Positions 26,836 through 35,971 of a stretch of DNA of 64,000 bases are shown here, piece after piece; the first letter of the stretch is position 1; every line of letters begins with the position of its first letter. Origin of the DNA: Leptospiraceae bacterium (lineage in GTDB: Bacteria > Spirochaetota > Leptospiria > Leptospirales > Leptonemataceae); NCBI GenBank assembly GCA_026005135.1, contig BPKM01000006.1, forward strand, positions 124,001-188,000, read 5' to 3'. The translations under genes were made by a program, and so were the position numbers. The notes beneath the pieces were generated by a model that did not search any database, was not told where the DNA came from, and saw nothing but the letters and a program-made list of their open reading frames with translations.

Positions 26836-28121
26836 ATAATAGTTAATCCAATTTTATCCAATATTTTTTTAAATTTATAAATGGCATAGCATAGTTGTAT
26901 TAAGGGAATTGTAAAAAATAGTAATATCATTATTATATAAAAAAATAAAAATTGTTTTATAGTAATAAAAAATAAAATACATATAATAAAATATATAAAA
27001 TGAATGTTTTCTAATTTTTTAATTATAAAATCAGACATATGGAATTGAATAAAAAATAAAGAATTTGTATCTTTTCCAGATTTTAATAGATCAAACATTT
27101 TTCGATTTTTAATACTTTGTAAATGAAACCAGCTTAAAAAAGGAACAATCTTATAAAACATTCCATAGATAAAAGATAAAATATAGTTTATAAATAAAAA
27201 TAAAATTATAGAAAAATAGTTATATTTAAAATCTACTAAAAGTATTATACTTATAATAAATAATAAAATCAATCCGAGAATAAAAAACTTTATTGTAGAA
27301 TCTTTAAGCTTTCTACTTCTTTTTAATAGTATATTAATTGTTGTAATAATATAAATTAAATTAAAAATAATATAAAAATAGATTAATGAATTATGCTGAA
27401 TCAATAAAATCAATATGCTTAAAAAGAAATATCCATAATTCAATATAGATTTAATGATTTGGGGATAATTCTTAGAAACATAAAACATAGGAATTACCTG
27501 AAATGTTACAGAAATAATCAGTTGTTGAACAAATCCAATGAGCATAATAATGCCATGAATTCTTCTAATAGTAAATAAATTTATGTCGTGCAGTAGAAAA
27601 TTTAAATTCAAAAAATAAATAGCAATAATACTAAGTCCAATGATAAAGCTAAAAAGTGAAAGAAAAAAACCAGGATTTTCGATATTATAGGTTTTAACTA
27701 AAGGAATTATAAAGTAAACAACAATTAAAATTATAAATATAAGAATGATAAAACCTAATATTAAAGAATGTTGAAAATAAACAAAATAAATACTAAATAA
27801 ATAATAAATTAAATAGAGTAATATGATCATAAAATTAGATACGAATTCATTATGCTTAATTATAACACCAAGAACAACAGGCAACATCTGAAATAATGAA
27901 CCAAATATAATAAATAATAAAAATCCAATACTAAAACAATGGAATAAAATTAAAAAATGATGAGATTCAAACGATAATAATTTTATAAAGTCACTTTCAG
28001 AAAAGAATTTATAAAATAAGTATAGAAATCCTATGATTATATTTAAATGTGCTAAAAAATAAAAACGAAATGGTATAGAAATTTTAGGACCTTGTTCTGG
28101 GAAAATACCAGTAAAATTCAT
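26832..28121 (-). CDS. NnrS-like 12-helix membrane protein
   Basis: This 429-residue protein is mostly hydrophobic, with about 12 membrane helices. Several helices carry conserved-looking His (HCFSIGFLLFIIFGSLFQMLPVVLG, RRIHGIIMLIGFVQQ, PFLSWFH), as in the haem/copper-binding NnrS family linked to nitric-oxide metabolism. It overlaps the DUF2249 gene by 4 bp (ATGA) and lies downstream of the hemerythrin gene, so the three are co-transcribed. This partnership, more than its sequence alone, supports the call. Confidence 0.6.
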   Translation of the reverse strand: MNFTGIFPEQGPKISIPFRFYFLAHLNIIIGFLYLFYKFFSESDFIKLLSFESHHFLILFHCFSIGFLLFIIFGSLFQMLPVVLGVIIKHNEFVSNFMIILLYLIYYLFSIYFVYFQHSLILGFIILIFIILIVVYFIIPLVKTYNIENPGFFLSLFSFIIGLSIIAIYFLNLNFLLHDINLFTIRRIHGIIMLIGFVQQLIISVTFQVIPMFYVSKNYPQIIKSILNYGYFFLSILILLIQHNSLIYFYIIFNLIYIITTINILLKRSRKLKDSTIKFFILGLILLFIISIILLVDFKYNYFSIILFLFINYILSFIYGMFYKIVPFLSWFHLQSIKNRKMFDLLKSGKDTNSLFFIQFHMSDFIIKKLENIHFIYFIICILFFITIKQFLFFYIIMILLFFTIPLIQLCYAIYKFKKILDKIGLTII

Positions 28122-28351
28122 TTTTTGTATATATAAATTTCAAATTTTTGATCATTAATTTTTTTTGTATAATAATTAAAACCGATTTTTTTTAATTCTT
28201 CGTACAAGGGAAATGGTTCTCTTCTATGTAGTACTTTCAAAACTTCATTATCTTTTAATTTTATTAAAGTATCCATAATTTTCAAAAAAGGTTCTGGTGG
28301 TGGTAATTGGCTTACATCAAGTACAACAATAGTTTTATTTTTAAAGTCCAT
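28118..28351 (-). CDS. DUF2249 protein
   Basis: This 77-residue protein has LDVSQLPPPEPFLKIMDTL, VLHRREPFPLYEELKKIGF, which are the two signature blocks of DUF2249, a small TusA-like fold found next to hemerythrins and NnrS-type proteins. The 4-bp overlap with the next gene suggests translational coupling. Its exact biochemical role is unknown. Confidence 0.88.
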   Translation of the reverse strand: MDFKNKTIVVLDVSQLPPPEPFLKIMDTLIKLKDNEVLKVLHRREPFPLYEELKKIGFNYYTKKINDQKFEIYIYKK

Positions 28352-28355
28352 TTTA

Positions 28356-28808
28356 TTAAATTGTTTTGATTTTTTCTAATAATTCCTTTTTGAGTGAATC
28401 TGAAAATACGTTTTCCATCATGTTATATAATATTTGTTCTTCTTTCATATTATGTTGTTGGAGAATAAATAAAATATTTTCTAAGGTATTTTTTGCTTCA
28501 TTAATTTCTTCTTTTGAAATTTTTTCTTTTTCTAATAGAGATTTTAAAACATCTAATTGGTAATTCATATCCTGATGTTCCATTCTCATAACCTGGGTAG
28601 GTCCCATTGTATTTACAGTAATTGCTTCGAATTCTGGAAATAATATATCTTCTTCGATAACAAAATGCCTTTTTGTTCTTTGATAAAATTCTAAAAAAGC
28701 ATTTTTAGCTTCTTCTATTTTTTCTGAATGTAAAGCATTTTCTACTTTTGCAAAAAATTCATCACATTCTTTATGATCTTTTGTTAAATATTCTTTTAAT
28801 GATTCCAT
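28356..28808 (-). CDS. Hemerythrin-like domain protein
   Basis: This 150-residue protein is a single hemerythrin four-helix bundle binding a di-iron site. The ligands are seen in DHKECDEFF at the N-terminus, RHFVIEED, RMEHQDM and HNMKEEQIL. In RIC/YtfE-type proteins such domains repair NO-damaged iron-sulphur clusters. It lies 4 bp upstream of the DUF2249 gene and has a palindromic site 20 bp before its ATG. Confidence 0.9.
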   Translation of the reverse strand: MESLKEYLTKDHKECDEFFAKVENALHSEKIEEAKNAFLEFYQRTKRHFVIEEDILFPEFEAITVNTMGPTQVMRMEHQDMNYQLDVLKSLLEKEKISKEEINEAKNTLENILFILQQHNMKEEQILYNMMENVFSDSLKKELLEKIKTI

Positions 28809-28827
28809 AAATATTTCTCCTTAATTT

Positions 28828-28850
28828 TAATTGTAGTTTTAGTACAATTA
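28828..28850. promoter_or_regulatory. Palindromic operator before the hemerythrin operon
   Basis: TAATTGTA and TACAATTA, perfect 8-bp arms, flank a 7-bp spacer (GTTTTAG) 20 bp upstream of the hemerythrin ATG. A transcription factor such as an NO-responsive one could bind here; the identity is unknown. Confidence 0.5.
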
Positions 28851-28914
28851 AATCTATAATTAAATGATGGCAATAAAATTTTATTTGATTTATTATATCT
28901 GTAAAAGAAAAATC

Positions 28915-29298
28915 TTAAACTTTTTCTTGAAAATTTAAGTTTAATAAATAGGGAAGATATATTTTTTCTATCCTATTATAAATTTCATTACTCATTTGTT
29001 CATTGTATATATGTGAACTTTTCTTCCGATCTTCTAACATATCTAAAATAATTTCATCATCAGAAATAAGATTATTTTTAAATGCTTCCTTGATGCAATT
29101 ACGTGGAGAATTACAATCTATTCCATGAAATTCCAAAATAACTTTTAATGTTTTCCAGAGTAATTCAACAGTAAATTCAAATCTCTGTATTGCTCCATCT
29201 TTATCTAAATCATCTTCTACTTTATCAATAGCTTCTTTTAATCGATTAACTGCATTTTCAAAATTTTGAATTTTTATTAAGACTTCTGTTTTTTTCAT
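28915..29298 (-). CDS. HepT-like toxin (nucleotidyltransferase substrate-binding protein)
   Basis: This 127-residue helical protein belongs to the HI0074/HEPN group. It has the RX4HXY motif as R91, H96 and Y98 (RKKSSHIYN), the RNase-active or modification site of HepT in type VII toxin-antitoxin modules. In that system the partner MntA adds AMP to the motif tyrosine. It overlaps the mntA gene by 41 bp, and MntA is read first. Confidence 0.78.
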   Translation of the reverse strand: MKKTEVLIKIQNFENAVNRLKEAIDKVEDDLDKDGAIQRFEFTVELLWKTLKVILEFHGIDCNSPRNCIKEAFKNNLISDDEIILDMLEDRKKSSHIYNEQMSNEIYNRIEKIYLPYLLNLNFQEKV

Positions 29299-29596
29299 AT
29301 AATATAATTCCTTCTTTTAAGATTTTTTCTTTAAAATTATCTGTTGTATCCTGAAGAAAAATTAAATCAACACTATAAAGTCCACTTATTTGATCAATTC
29401 TTTCTTTTAATTTTCTTTTTTTTCTGAAGTCTAAATTTATATCTAAGGCTATATCAATATCAGAGTTAGGTTTATTATTACCACGAGCTCTTGAACCAAA
29501 AAGTATAATTTTTTCTGGTTGATATTGTTTTATTTCTTCTATAATTTTTTGTATATACTTTTGAACTTTATTGTCGTTTGATAATAGTTTATCCAT
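29258..29596 (-). CDS. MntA-like nucleotidyltransferase antitoxin
   Basis: This 112-residue minimal nucleotidyltransferase has the motif GS-x10-DxD exactly (G34, S35, D46, D48; FGSRARG...SDIDIA). In the MntA/HepT pair it neutralises the toxin by AMPylation. The gene overlaps the hepT-like gene, which supports coupled translation. Its upstream neighbour is the second DUF1564 cassette, 65 bp away. Confidence 0.82.
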   Translation of the reverse strand: MDKLLSNDNKVQKYIQKIIEEIKQYQPEKIILFGSRARGNNKPNSDIDIALDINLDFRKKRKLKERIDQISGLYSVDLIFLQDTTDNFKEKILKEGIILYEKNRSLNKNSKF

Positions 29597-29660
29597 AAAA
29601 ATAAAAAAAAAATATTATTAAATTAAGCAAGAAATAGTTCACTATTTATTTTCTGATAGG

Positions 29661-30348
29661 GTAAGCAATTAAAGAACGCTATAAAATTTATAGTTCCTAT
29701 TAATTTTGTTTCTTAATTGTGATTTTATCATAAAAAAATTTGATTTTCTTATATTTTTTAGTAAGATTTTTAATAAAAATTAGACTATAATTATTGATGG
29801 CTACTTATATTAGAAAGAATATACAAAGTCCTAACGAAGAACTAGAAGAATCAAGTAATACAATAATTTTACACTTTATGATTTATTTACCCTATAAAGA
29901 AGATTTACAGGATTTAAGGAATCAGCATTCCAGCTATTCGGATATGTTTTTGTTTTTAATTTCTAAATACATTGAAAGATTAAAAAAATTAGCAAATCAA
30001 AAGAAAACCAGTAAAAAAATCTATCAGATAGTTTGTAATGATTATGAACACTATTCTGTAAGAGTAAGTCAGAATATTCATCAATTATTAAAGGATATAT
30101 CCGAGATGACGGGCTATAGTATAAGTCATATAATAAGGCTACTAATAGAATGGGAATGTTATCGAAGGTTTGATGATAAGGTATCTTTATTGAGGGTTCC
30201 GTTAAGGGAGATTGGCATTGAATTTGTAACAAGTATTACAGAAATCAGGATAGAGCATAGATTTTACAGGGCAAGGGAGCTAGTAGAAGAAGATGTTGAA
30301 ATATTATGTGCTTAAAATAATTTACGAAAATATAAATTGAACACTTAC
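29661..30348 (+). mobile_element. 688-bp DUF1564-like cassette, copy 2, with 8-bp target duplication
   Basis: The left end is GTAAGCAATTAA and the right end TGAACACTTAC, with terminal GTAAG/CTTAC. The 8 bp just outside are identical, CTGATAGG at 29653-29660 and at 30349-30356, the typical footprint of insertion into an 8-bp staggered cut. Length (688 bp) and gene offset (136 bp) equal the other two copies. This is the clearest copy of the element. Confidence 0.82.
29797..30315 (+). CDS. DUF1564-like protein, copy 2
   Basis: This 172-residue paralogue is nearly identical to the product of 644-1162, with a few substitutions (MATYIRKNIQSPNEELEE at the start). The central KKIYQ, IRVSQ-like and TGYSISHIIRLLIEWE segments are retained, showing all three genes are intact and under some selection or recently spread. 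No catalytic motif is visible. Its upstream promoter boxes are the same as in copy 1, with a 16-bp spacer. Confidence 0.65.
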   Translation: MATYIRKNIQSPNEELEESSNTIILHFMIYLPYKEDLQDLRNQHSSYSDMFLFLISKYIERLKKLANQKKTSKKIYQIVCNDYEHYSVRVSQNIHQLLKDISEMTGYSISHIIRLLIEWECYRRFDDKVSLLRVPLREIGIEFVTSITEIRIEHRFYRARELVEEDVEILCA

Positions 30349-30379
30349 CTGATAGGTATATCAATTTTTCTCTTAATCC

Positions 30380-31432
30380 TTACAAAAAAGGCGCATTGTA
30401 ATTCAAGTGCAACACCTTAATGGGGAATAGCTTTGGTTTCACAGAAAAGAATATTTCATGAGGTGTATAGTATTGCAAGCATTTTCTTGCACGATGATTT
30501 AATTTTATTTCTACATCTTGTATAATTTTGTCTAAATTTTCAGTTTTTCTAAAATCTATCCCTTTGGGTAAATATTGTCTAATTAATCCATTGGTATTCT
30601 CATTTAAACCTCTTTGATAGGGTTTTCCGGGGTCAGTAAAATAAACTCTGATATTTTTGATTTCCTGAATGATTTTATATAAACCATTATGTAGCATTTC
30701 TATTCCATTATCATAAGTAATACTTAAAAGTTTTTCTTTTGGAATAGAATTAAATTTTCGCAAAACTTTTTCTTTTGTTTCTTTAAGCTTTTTTGATGAT
30801 ACATAAAGCATTATAGTATAACGACTCAATTTTTCAACAAAAGTAAATACATAGCCAGAACCTTTTTTCCCTTCTATGGTATCTCCTTCCCAATGTCCCA
30901 TCGTTTGAATTTCTGGTCTTTGTTGTATTGTCCAAATGTCTAAATTATCTCTATTTTTCCTTATTTTCCGCCAGTTTTTTCGATATTTTTTTCCTCCTCT
31001 TCGCAAATATTGAACGAGATTCCATCCCATTACTCTCTGATAAAAATAAATATAATTATAAATAGTTTTGAATGATATATGAAGTTTTTTATTTTTAGGA
31101 TATAACATTCGTAATCTACCAGCAATCTGTTCTGGTGAATATTGTAAAAAAATCAAAGCATAAAAAATAAAAATCCAAAGTCTTGTATGATTCAAATATC
31201 TTAAATATCTTCTTGTCTTTCGTATTTTATACCAAGCCTGTGCCTTTCGGGCAGAATAAATTATCTTATGATTTTCAGTATATGAATTTCGCTTTAATTC
31301 TCTACTAATGGTAGAAGGTGCTCTATTTAAATACTTTGCAATTTTTCTTATGCTATGACCTTCCTCATACAAAAATTGAATGACAGCTCTTTCATCTATT
31401 TTAAGATGGGTATAAGTTTTAGGGGTGTTCAT
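30380..31432 (-). CDS. IS30-family transposase
   Basis: The chosen start at 31432 gives 350 residues beginning MNTPKTYTHLKIDERAVIQFL; a longer frame to 31480 exists. The N-terminal helix-turn-helix reads SIRKIAKYLNRAPSTISREL. The catalytic DDE triad can be placed at MGHWEGDTIEGK, TYDNG and GLNENTNGLIRQYLPKG. The frame is intact, so the element may be active. The C-terminal residues are encoded inside the inverted repeat. Confidence 0.93.
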   Translation of the reverse strand: MNTPKTYTHLKIDERAVIQFLYEEGHSIRKIAKYLNRAPSTISRELKRNSYTENHKIIYSARKAQAWYKIRKTRRYLRYLNHTRLWIFIFYALIFLQYSPEQIAGRLRMLYPKNKKLHISFKTIYNYIYFYQRVMGWNLVQYLRRGGKKYRKNWRKIRKNRDNLDIWTIQQRPEIQTMGHWEGDTIEGKKGSGYVFTFVEKLSRYTIMLYVSSKKLKETKEKVLRKFNSIPKEKLLSITYDNGIEMLHNGLYKIIQEIKNIRVYFTDPGKPYQRGLNENTNGLIRQYLPKGIDFRKTENLDKIIQDVEIKLNHRARKCLQYYTPHEIFFSVKPKLFPIKVLHLNYNAPFL

Positions 31433-31540
31433 GGTGGTTCTCCTCCTTATCCCATATTCTTGGGGAATCACTATGAACATTTTTTCTAAACTTTCTTAAT
31501 AAAAAAACTAAAAATTCCGTTGCACTTCCTTTTACAATTG
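30380..31540 (-). mobile_element. IS30-family insertion sequence
   Basis: Inverted ends are visible: ATTGTAATTCAAGTGCAAC at 30395-30413 and GTTGCACTTCCTTTTACAAT at 31519-31538, matching in the ATTGTAA and AAGTGCAAC parts. The transposase fills almost the whole interval, and its stop at 30380 lies just beyond the visible left repeat, so the true left end is probably slightly further left. The element begins about 30 bp after cassette copy 2. Confidence 0.75.
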
Positions 31541-31609
31541 GGGAAATATATTCATTTATGTTAAGAAAAAGATTTACAAAAATTCGTAATATTTAAAAAC
31601 TATAAATTA

Positions 31610-32518
31610 ATGAAAAAAGATCTTTCGGAAGAGATAAAACGAGTAATTTTACATCATTTATTTAAAGAAGATATAGAATTAATTTCAGATAAAATTACAG
31701 TTCAATATCTTACTTCCAGTTTATTTCCTTTATATATTTTAGAAAGTACTGTTTCTTTAAATATAAAAAATCATTCTTTTACTAAAATTGCAATAAAGTT
31801 AATAGAAAATAAAGATATGGCATATACTGAATTCGAAGGACTACAATTATTATATAATTTTAAAGCAAGAACACCATTTCCCATTACAGTAATTGATAAT
31901 AAAACATATGCTTTACTTTTATTAGAATTTGTAGAGCAAAGTACTATTAACAAAGAAAACAAAAATGATTTAATTCTTTCTTTAAAAAATCTTTATCAAC
32001 ATAGAGGTTTAACATTTGGTCATGATAACGATAATTATATTGGTACTTTGATACAAAAAAATGCAGAATATAAAAAATTTTTAGATTTCTGGTGGGAATC
32101 TCGCATCGAACCTATGATGGATTTAGCTATTAAAAAAGAACATTTTAAAGTAAGTCATAAAAATTCTTTATATAAAATCATTAAACAATTAATTAAAGTC
32201 TGGAATTTCGATAAAGATAGTCCTCGTCCAATACATGGTGATTTGTGGTCTGGTAATATTATATTTTCCAAACAATATGCCTATTTAATTGATCCTTCTT
32301 TCGGTTATTCTCATCCTGTACAGGATTTTGCTATGTTAGAATTATTTGGTAGTCCTTTAACATTTTCGGATTATCAAGAAATTGCTCGTTATTGTAATTT
32401 TATTATGATACCCGAAATGATAGAATTTTTTCAGATATATCCATTACTTGTTCATGTAAATATTTTTGGAGCTTCTTATAAAGCTGGCATTTTAAATTTT
32501 ATCAATAAATATAAATAA
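31610..32518 (+). CDS. Fructosamine kinase family protein
   Basis: This 302-residue protein has the kinase fold of fructosamine kinases, which phosphorylate sugar adducts on protein amino groups so they fall off. The catalytic loop is HGDLWSGN with D211, the metal-binding DPS follows at 228-230, and family blocks FGHDNDNYIGTL, FWWESRIEP and YSHPVQDFAMLELFG are present. The N-lobe (residues 30-110) is diverged. It converges with the ceramidase gene with 3 bp between stops. Confidence 0.85.
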   Translation: MKKDLSEEIKRVILHHLFKEDIELISDKITVQYLTSSLFPLYILESTVSLNIKNHSFTKIAIKLIENKDMAYTEFEGLQLLYNFKARTPFPITVIDNKTYALLLLEFVEQSTINKENKNDLILSLKNLYQHRGLTFGHDNDNYIGTLIQKNAEYKKFLDFWWESRIEPMMDLAIKKEHFKVSHKNSLYKIIKQLIKVWNFDKDSPRPIHGDLWSGNIIFSKQYAYLIDPSFGYSHPVQDFAMLELFGSPLTFSDYQEIARYCNFIMIPEMIEFFQIYPLLVHVNIFGASYKAGILNFINKYK

Positions 32519-32521
32519 TAA

Positions 32522-34504
32522 TTATTTTTTCCATTGTATTACAGGAGAAATTAAATCGTCAAAATTATTTCTTTTTAAAATACGAAAACGATAACAATGT
32601 TGTTTTAATAGTTCTTCCTCTTGATTTCTAAAGTACCATCGAATTTCGTAAAGAGTTTTATCTTCTTTATTTTTAATATAATGCATAGATAAATCAAGAC
32701 TATCTTCGTTAAGATAATTTTGATAGTTATTTTTACAATCTTTACTCTTTTCCAATAGGATTAATGGTTGATGGAAATGAATATAATATAATGGTACATC
32801 CCAGTAGCGAAAATACCAGTAGGACTCTTTTTCTTTATATTTAATTTTAGGTGGGCTTTCTATTATTCTATTAGGAATAATTTGTTCTGGTTTATGTGGA
32901 TAATATTGTTTTGCTTTTAAACGAAATAGGAATCCTTCGGGTAATTTTTCGTTTTGTTTTTTTACTAAATTTTCTATTAGTATATTTCCTATTTCTGCTA
33001 AAAAAGGAGCTGTATATTTCCCATATAAGGTATGTCCTCCTTCGTAATATTGTAGGCTATATTCTTCTGGTGTTGTAACATAGCCTGTATAACCATTAGC
33101 ACAACTAACTGGTATAATTTGAAAATTTTTATATTTTTCTTTTATTTTATTTTGAATTAGCTTTCCTGTTTCTGCTGTAATTTCAAAAGGATAGGGAATA
33201 TAAACAATATTACCAATTTGTATGGCTTGCAAATAAATTTCATGTGGGAATTCTTCTTTTGGTAACATAAAATGTTGTAATTTACTCAATAGCCAGCGTT
33301 TTTCTCCTTGACATCCATCTTTAAAAAACCATCTGGGCCAGCCAGGTCTAAAAAAAGGCAAATTTCTTAAAATTGGTGTATTTCTTGTTGTGGCACCAGT
33401 AACCAAAGACATTCCTACTACTGCATTATCACAAATTTTTATATTTCCTATTTGATTCTCTTTTAGAAAGTCAATTTCCATAGAAAATGCATTTAATTCT
33501 ACATCATTAACAAATTGATTATTTAAAGATTGATACAAATCGAACATTTCATTTGCTATACCATAACCAATATTTTGAGCAATTACAAAATCTCCTTCTT
33601 CATTTTCGTCGTCATAATTAGGCGTAGAATCTCCATGGGTATAATTTAATGCACCATGAACAAAAAACGAAATATTATATTGTTTTTTTATCAGATCTTC
33701 TAAACCTTTTTCTATGTATCCAAAAACATCAGCATGATAAAATATATTATCTTCTGGAATTATAGTGGGATGAATAGAAAAATTTGTAATAACTCCTAAT
33801 GGTTTATTATCTAAAGTATCGATACGAATCATTTCTATCCAGGGATTTATAGCTGTTTCTTTTGTAACATTGGAAGATATATTTTTATTTTTTAAATAAG
33901 CTTCGAAACTACGATTTTTTGTAAATCCATAAATTTTTTTTCTACCAATCGCAATTTTTATTGGTTGTCGATTTTCCCATGCTTTTTCTATTCCTTCGGA
34001 AATTTGTTTTACAAGAAAATTAAAAAAATCAGGCTCAAAACCAGGATCACTTGCTGCATAGTTATTATAAAAAGTAGATTCAAAGTAATTTCCAGGTCCT
34101 GCATGTGTATGTGTTCCAAATAAGGCAATATCAGAAAATCTAATAGGATATTTTTTTGCAATAATTTCTGCTACCTTATGATGTAATAATTTAGAACCAG
34201 AAAGTAAATCCATTTGTACTAAAACAATAGAATGATTTTTTTTATTAGTAAAAACAAAAATGCGGGCTTTTAATTTATGACGGAAACCTTTTGCAATTTC
34301 GCCATTTTTGGAGTAGCCCGCTAATGGCATTGTTGGTGGAGGGGTTATATCAACTACGGATATTCCACCAACTAATTGTTTTGTTTTTTCTTTTGGTTCA
34401 GACACAGGGGGATTCTGTATCCGATATTCTATATCTTTTAAAGTAGTACAAAAATTTAATAATAAAATTATAAATAGACTTTTAAAGATAAACTTGTTAA
34501 CCAT
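32522..34504 (-). CDS. Neutral/alkaline ceramidase-like lipoprotein
   Basis: This 660-residue protein begins with a lipoprotein signal (FKSLFIILLLNFC). The ceramidase domain is clear: GGISVVDITPPPTMPLAGYS, VQMDLLSG, and GTHTHAGPGNYF, which holds the zinc-binding histidines. Known enzymes split ceramide to sphingosine and a fatty acid. The C-terminal 120 residues are an added beta-rich domain. Its start overlaps the end of the FadL-like gene by 37 bp, so the two genes are coupled; together they suggest cleavage of external ceramides and uptake of the released fatty acids. Confidence 0.85.
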   Translation of the reverse strand: MVNKFIFKSLFIILLLNFCTTLKDIEYRIQNPPVSEPKEKTKQLVGGISVVDITPPPTMPLAGYSKNGEIAKGFRHKLKARIFVFTNKKNHSIVLVQMDLLSGSKLLHHKVAEIIAKKYPIRFSDIALFGTHTHAGPGNYFESTFYNNYAASDPGFEPDFFNFLVKQISEGIEKAWENRQPIKIAIGRKKIYGFTKNRSFEAYLKNKNISSNVTKETAINPWIEMIRIDTLDNKPLGVITNFSIHPTIIPEDNIFYHADVFGYIEKGLEDLIKKQYNISFFVHGALNYTHGDSTPNYDDENEEGDFVIAQNIGYGIANEMFDLYQSLNNQFVNDVELNAFSMEIDFLKENQIGNIKICDNAVVGMSLVTGATTRNTPILRNLPFFRPGWPRWFFKDGCQGEKRWLLSKLQHFMLPKEEFPHEIYLQAIQIGNIVYIPYPFEITAETGKLIQNKIKEKYKNFQIIPVSCANGYTGYVTTPEEYSLQYYEGGHTLYGKYTAPFLAEIGNILIENLVKKQNEKLPEGFLFRLKAKQYYPHKPEQIIPNRIIESPPKIKYKEKESYWYFRYWDVPLYYIHFHQPLILLEKSKDCKNNYQNYLNEDSLDLSMHYIKNKEDKTLYEIRWYFRNQEEELLKQHCYRFRILKRNNFDDLISPVIQWKK

Positions 34505-35943
34505 GCATATCCTCCATAATGATAAGATGGATTTTTTGTAAAATTGTCCATATCAATTTTATAAACATCTCTATTTTTAAATTGATGGTTTTCGATGGCA
34601 AGATCAATTATAACAGGAGATTGAAGAATACCATCTTTTTCGGGGAAGATTTTATATCCAATACCAGCAGTATAAATAGCTCTATCATTATCCATCCAGT
34701 TATAAATATCATACATTTCTGGTACAGGAGATGGTTTATAAGAATATCCTGCTCGAAATGATAAAGGAAATTTTCGATTAAAGAAAGAAAAGGTTCTGGA
34801 ATATTCTATACCAATTTTTATAATCGAAATATCATTAAAATGAAAAGGTTGAAAATTAATATTCTTTTTTAGAAATTCATCTTTAAAGGGAGAATAAACA
34901 ATTTTTTTTGTTCTTGATAGTTCAAATAAATGCCAGTATTCTTTTACTATATCTACGGCAAATAATAAATCATTAATAACTTCTATACTGATACCTGCAC
35001 CAAGAGAACGAGGAGTATATAAATCTAACATAGCAAGATCAAAATCAAATTGAATCGCTAATAAAGAAGTTTGTGCGCGAGCTTCTAAAGGATCAACAAT
35101 CATATAGGTTTCTCTTCTATAAACAATTCCAGTTTTTATTTTTCCATAATGAAATTGAATACCATAGACTGGCATTATAAGAGGTTTTAATTCTAAAATT
35201 GCTTGTTGATTAGGAGTAACTTTTTCTGGTGATATATCAACATCTTTCATTAACATTGCACCGCGACCCTTGGATAAAGCAGTTATACCTATCCCCATAT
35301 AGAGATGATTTTTCCATATTTCTCCAGATAATCCTGCAAAGATAGAAGGACGTTCGTTAGAACTACCTATTTGTAGAAATCGATGGGTAGTTGGATTTAA
35401 ATCATTAACTTTTACTAAATTACCAGAACCAGGTAAAGCAGCAAGTAACCCAAAGTTGATTTTATTTTTTATATTGATGATTTTATTTAAATTAAAATTT
35501 AATCCCAGTACAGCATAATGATCTTTAAATTTTTTTATTTCTGGTGTTTCTATAGGATAATCTAAGTGTACCTTAGTTACAGGAATAACATAATTTAAAT
35601 TTAATAATACTTCGTGTCGTTTTTCTTCTGGTTGAGGCGGAGTAGGTGTAGTTAAAAGATAATCAAGATAATTTTTATGTTCATCAATCTTTTTAGCTTT
35701 TTCTTCTGAATTATAAGAAGAATAAAAATAATCTGCATCATTTGGAACGGATAAACCAGCGATGTTATAATAGGGACTAGAAGCATCATTAACAAAAGCA
35801 ATGCCCGTTCCACCCATTGCCTGTAAGCGACCACTGCCTCCATAAATATCTAAATAGTTACCAGCCTTTAAATTTTTATTCCCTGATAATAAAAAAAATA
35901 CACAAAAAAAGAAAATATAATATAATAAGGGTTGCTTTTTCAT
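34468..35943 (-). CDS. FadL/OmpP1-family outer-membrane transporter
   Basis: This 491-residue protein has a signal peptide (LLYYIFFFCVFFLLSG) and then GGSGRLQAMGGTGIAFVNDASSPYYNIAG, the N-terminal hatch pattern of the FadL family of long-chain fatty-acid channels. The rest alternates polar and aromatic residues, as in a beta-barrel. It lies between the giant lipoprotein gene upstream and the ceramidase downstream in a single run of genes. Confidence 0.85.
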   Translation of the reverse strand: MKKQPLLYYIFFFCVFFLLSGNKNLKAGNYLDIYGGSGRLQAMGGTGIAFVNDASSPYYNIAGLSVPNDADYFYSSYNSEEKAKKIDEHKNYLDYLLTTPTPPQPEEKRHEVLLNLNYVIPVTKVHLDYPIETPEIKKFKDHYAVLGLNFNLNKIINIKNKINFGLLAALPGSGNLVKVNDLNPTTHRFLQIGSSNERPSIFAGLSGEIWKNHLYMGIGITALSKGRGAMLMKDVDISPEKVTPNQQAILELKPLIMPVYGIQFHYGKIKTGIVYRRETYMIVDPLEARAQTSLLAIQFDFDLAMLDLYTPRSLGAGISIEVINDLLFAVDIVKEYWHLFELSRTKKIVYSPFKDEFLKKNINFQPFHFNDISIIKIGIEYSRTFSFFNRKFPLSFRAGYSYKPSPVPEMYDIYNWMDNDRAIYTAGIGYKIFPEKDGILQSPVIIDLAIENHQFKNRDVYKIDMDNFTKNPSYHYGGYAWLTSLSLKVYL

Positions 35944-35971
35944 TATTTTTCTCCTATTAATATTTTATTTA

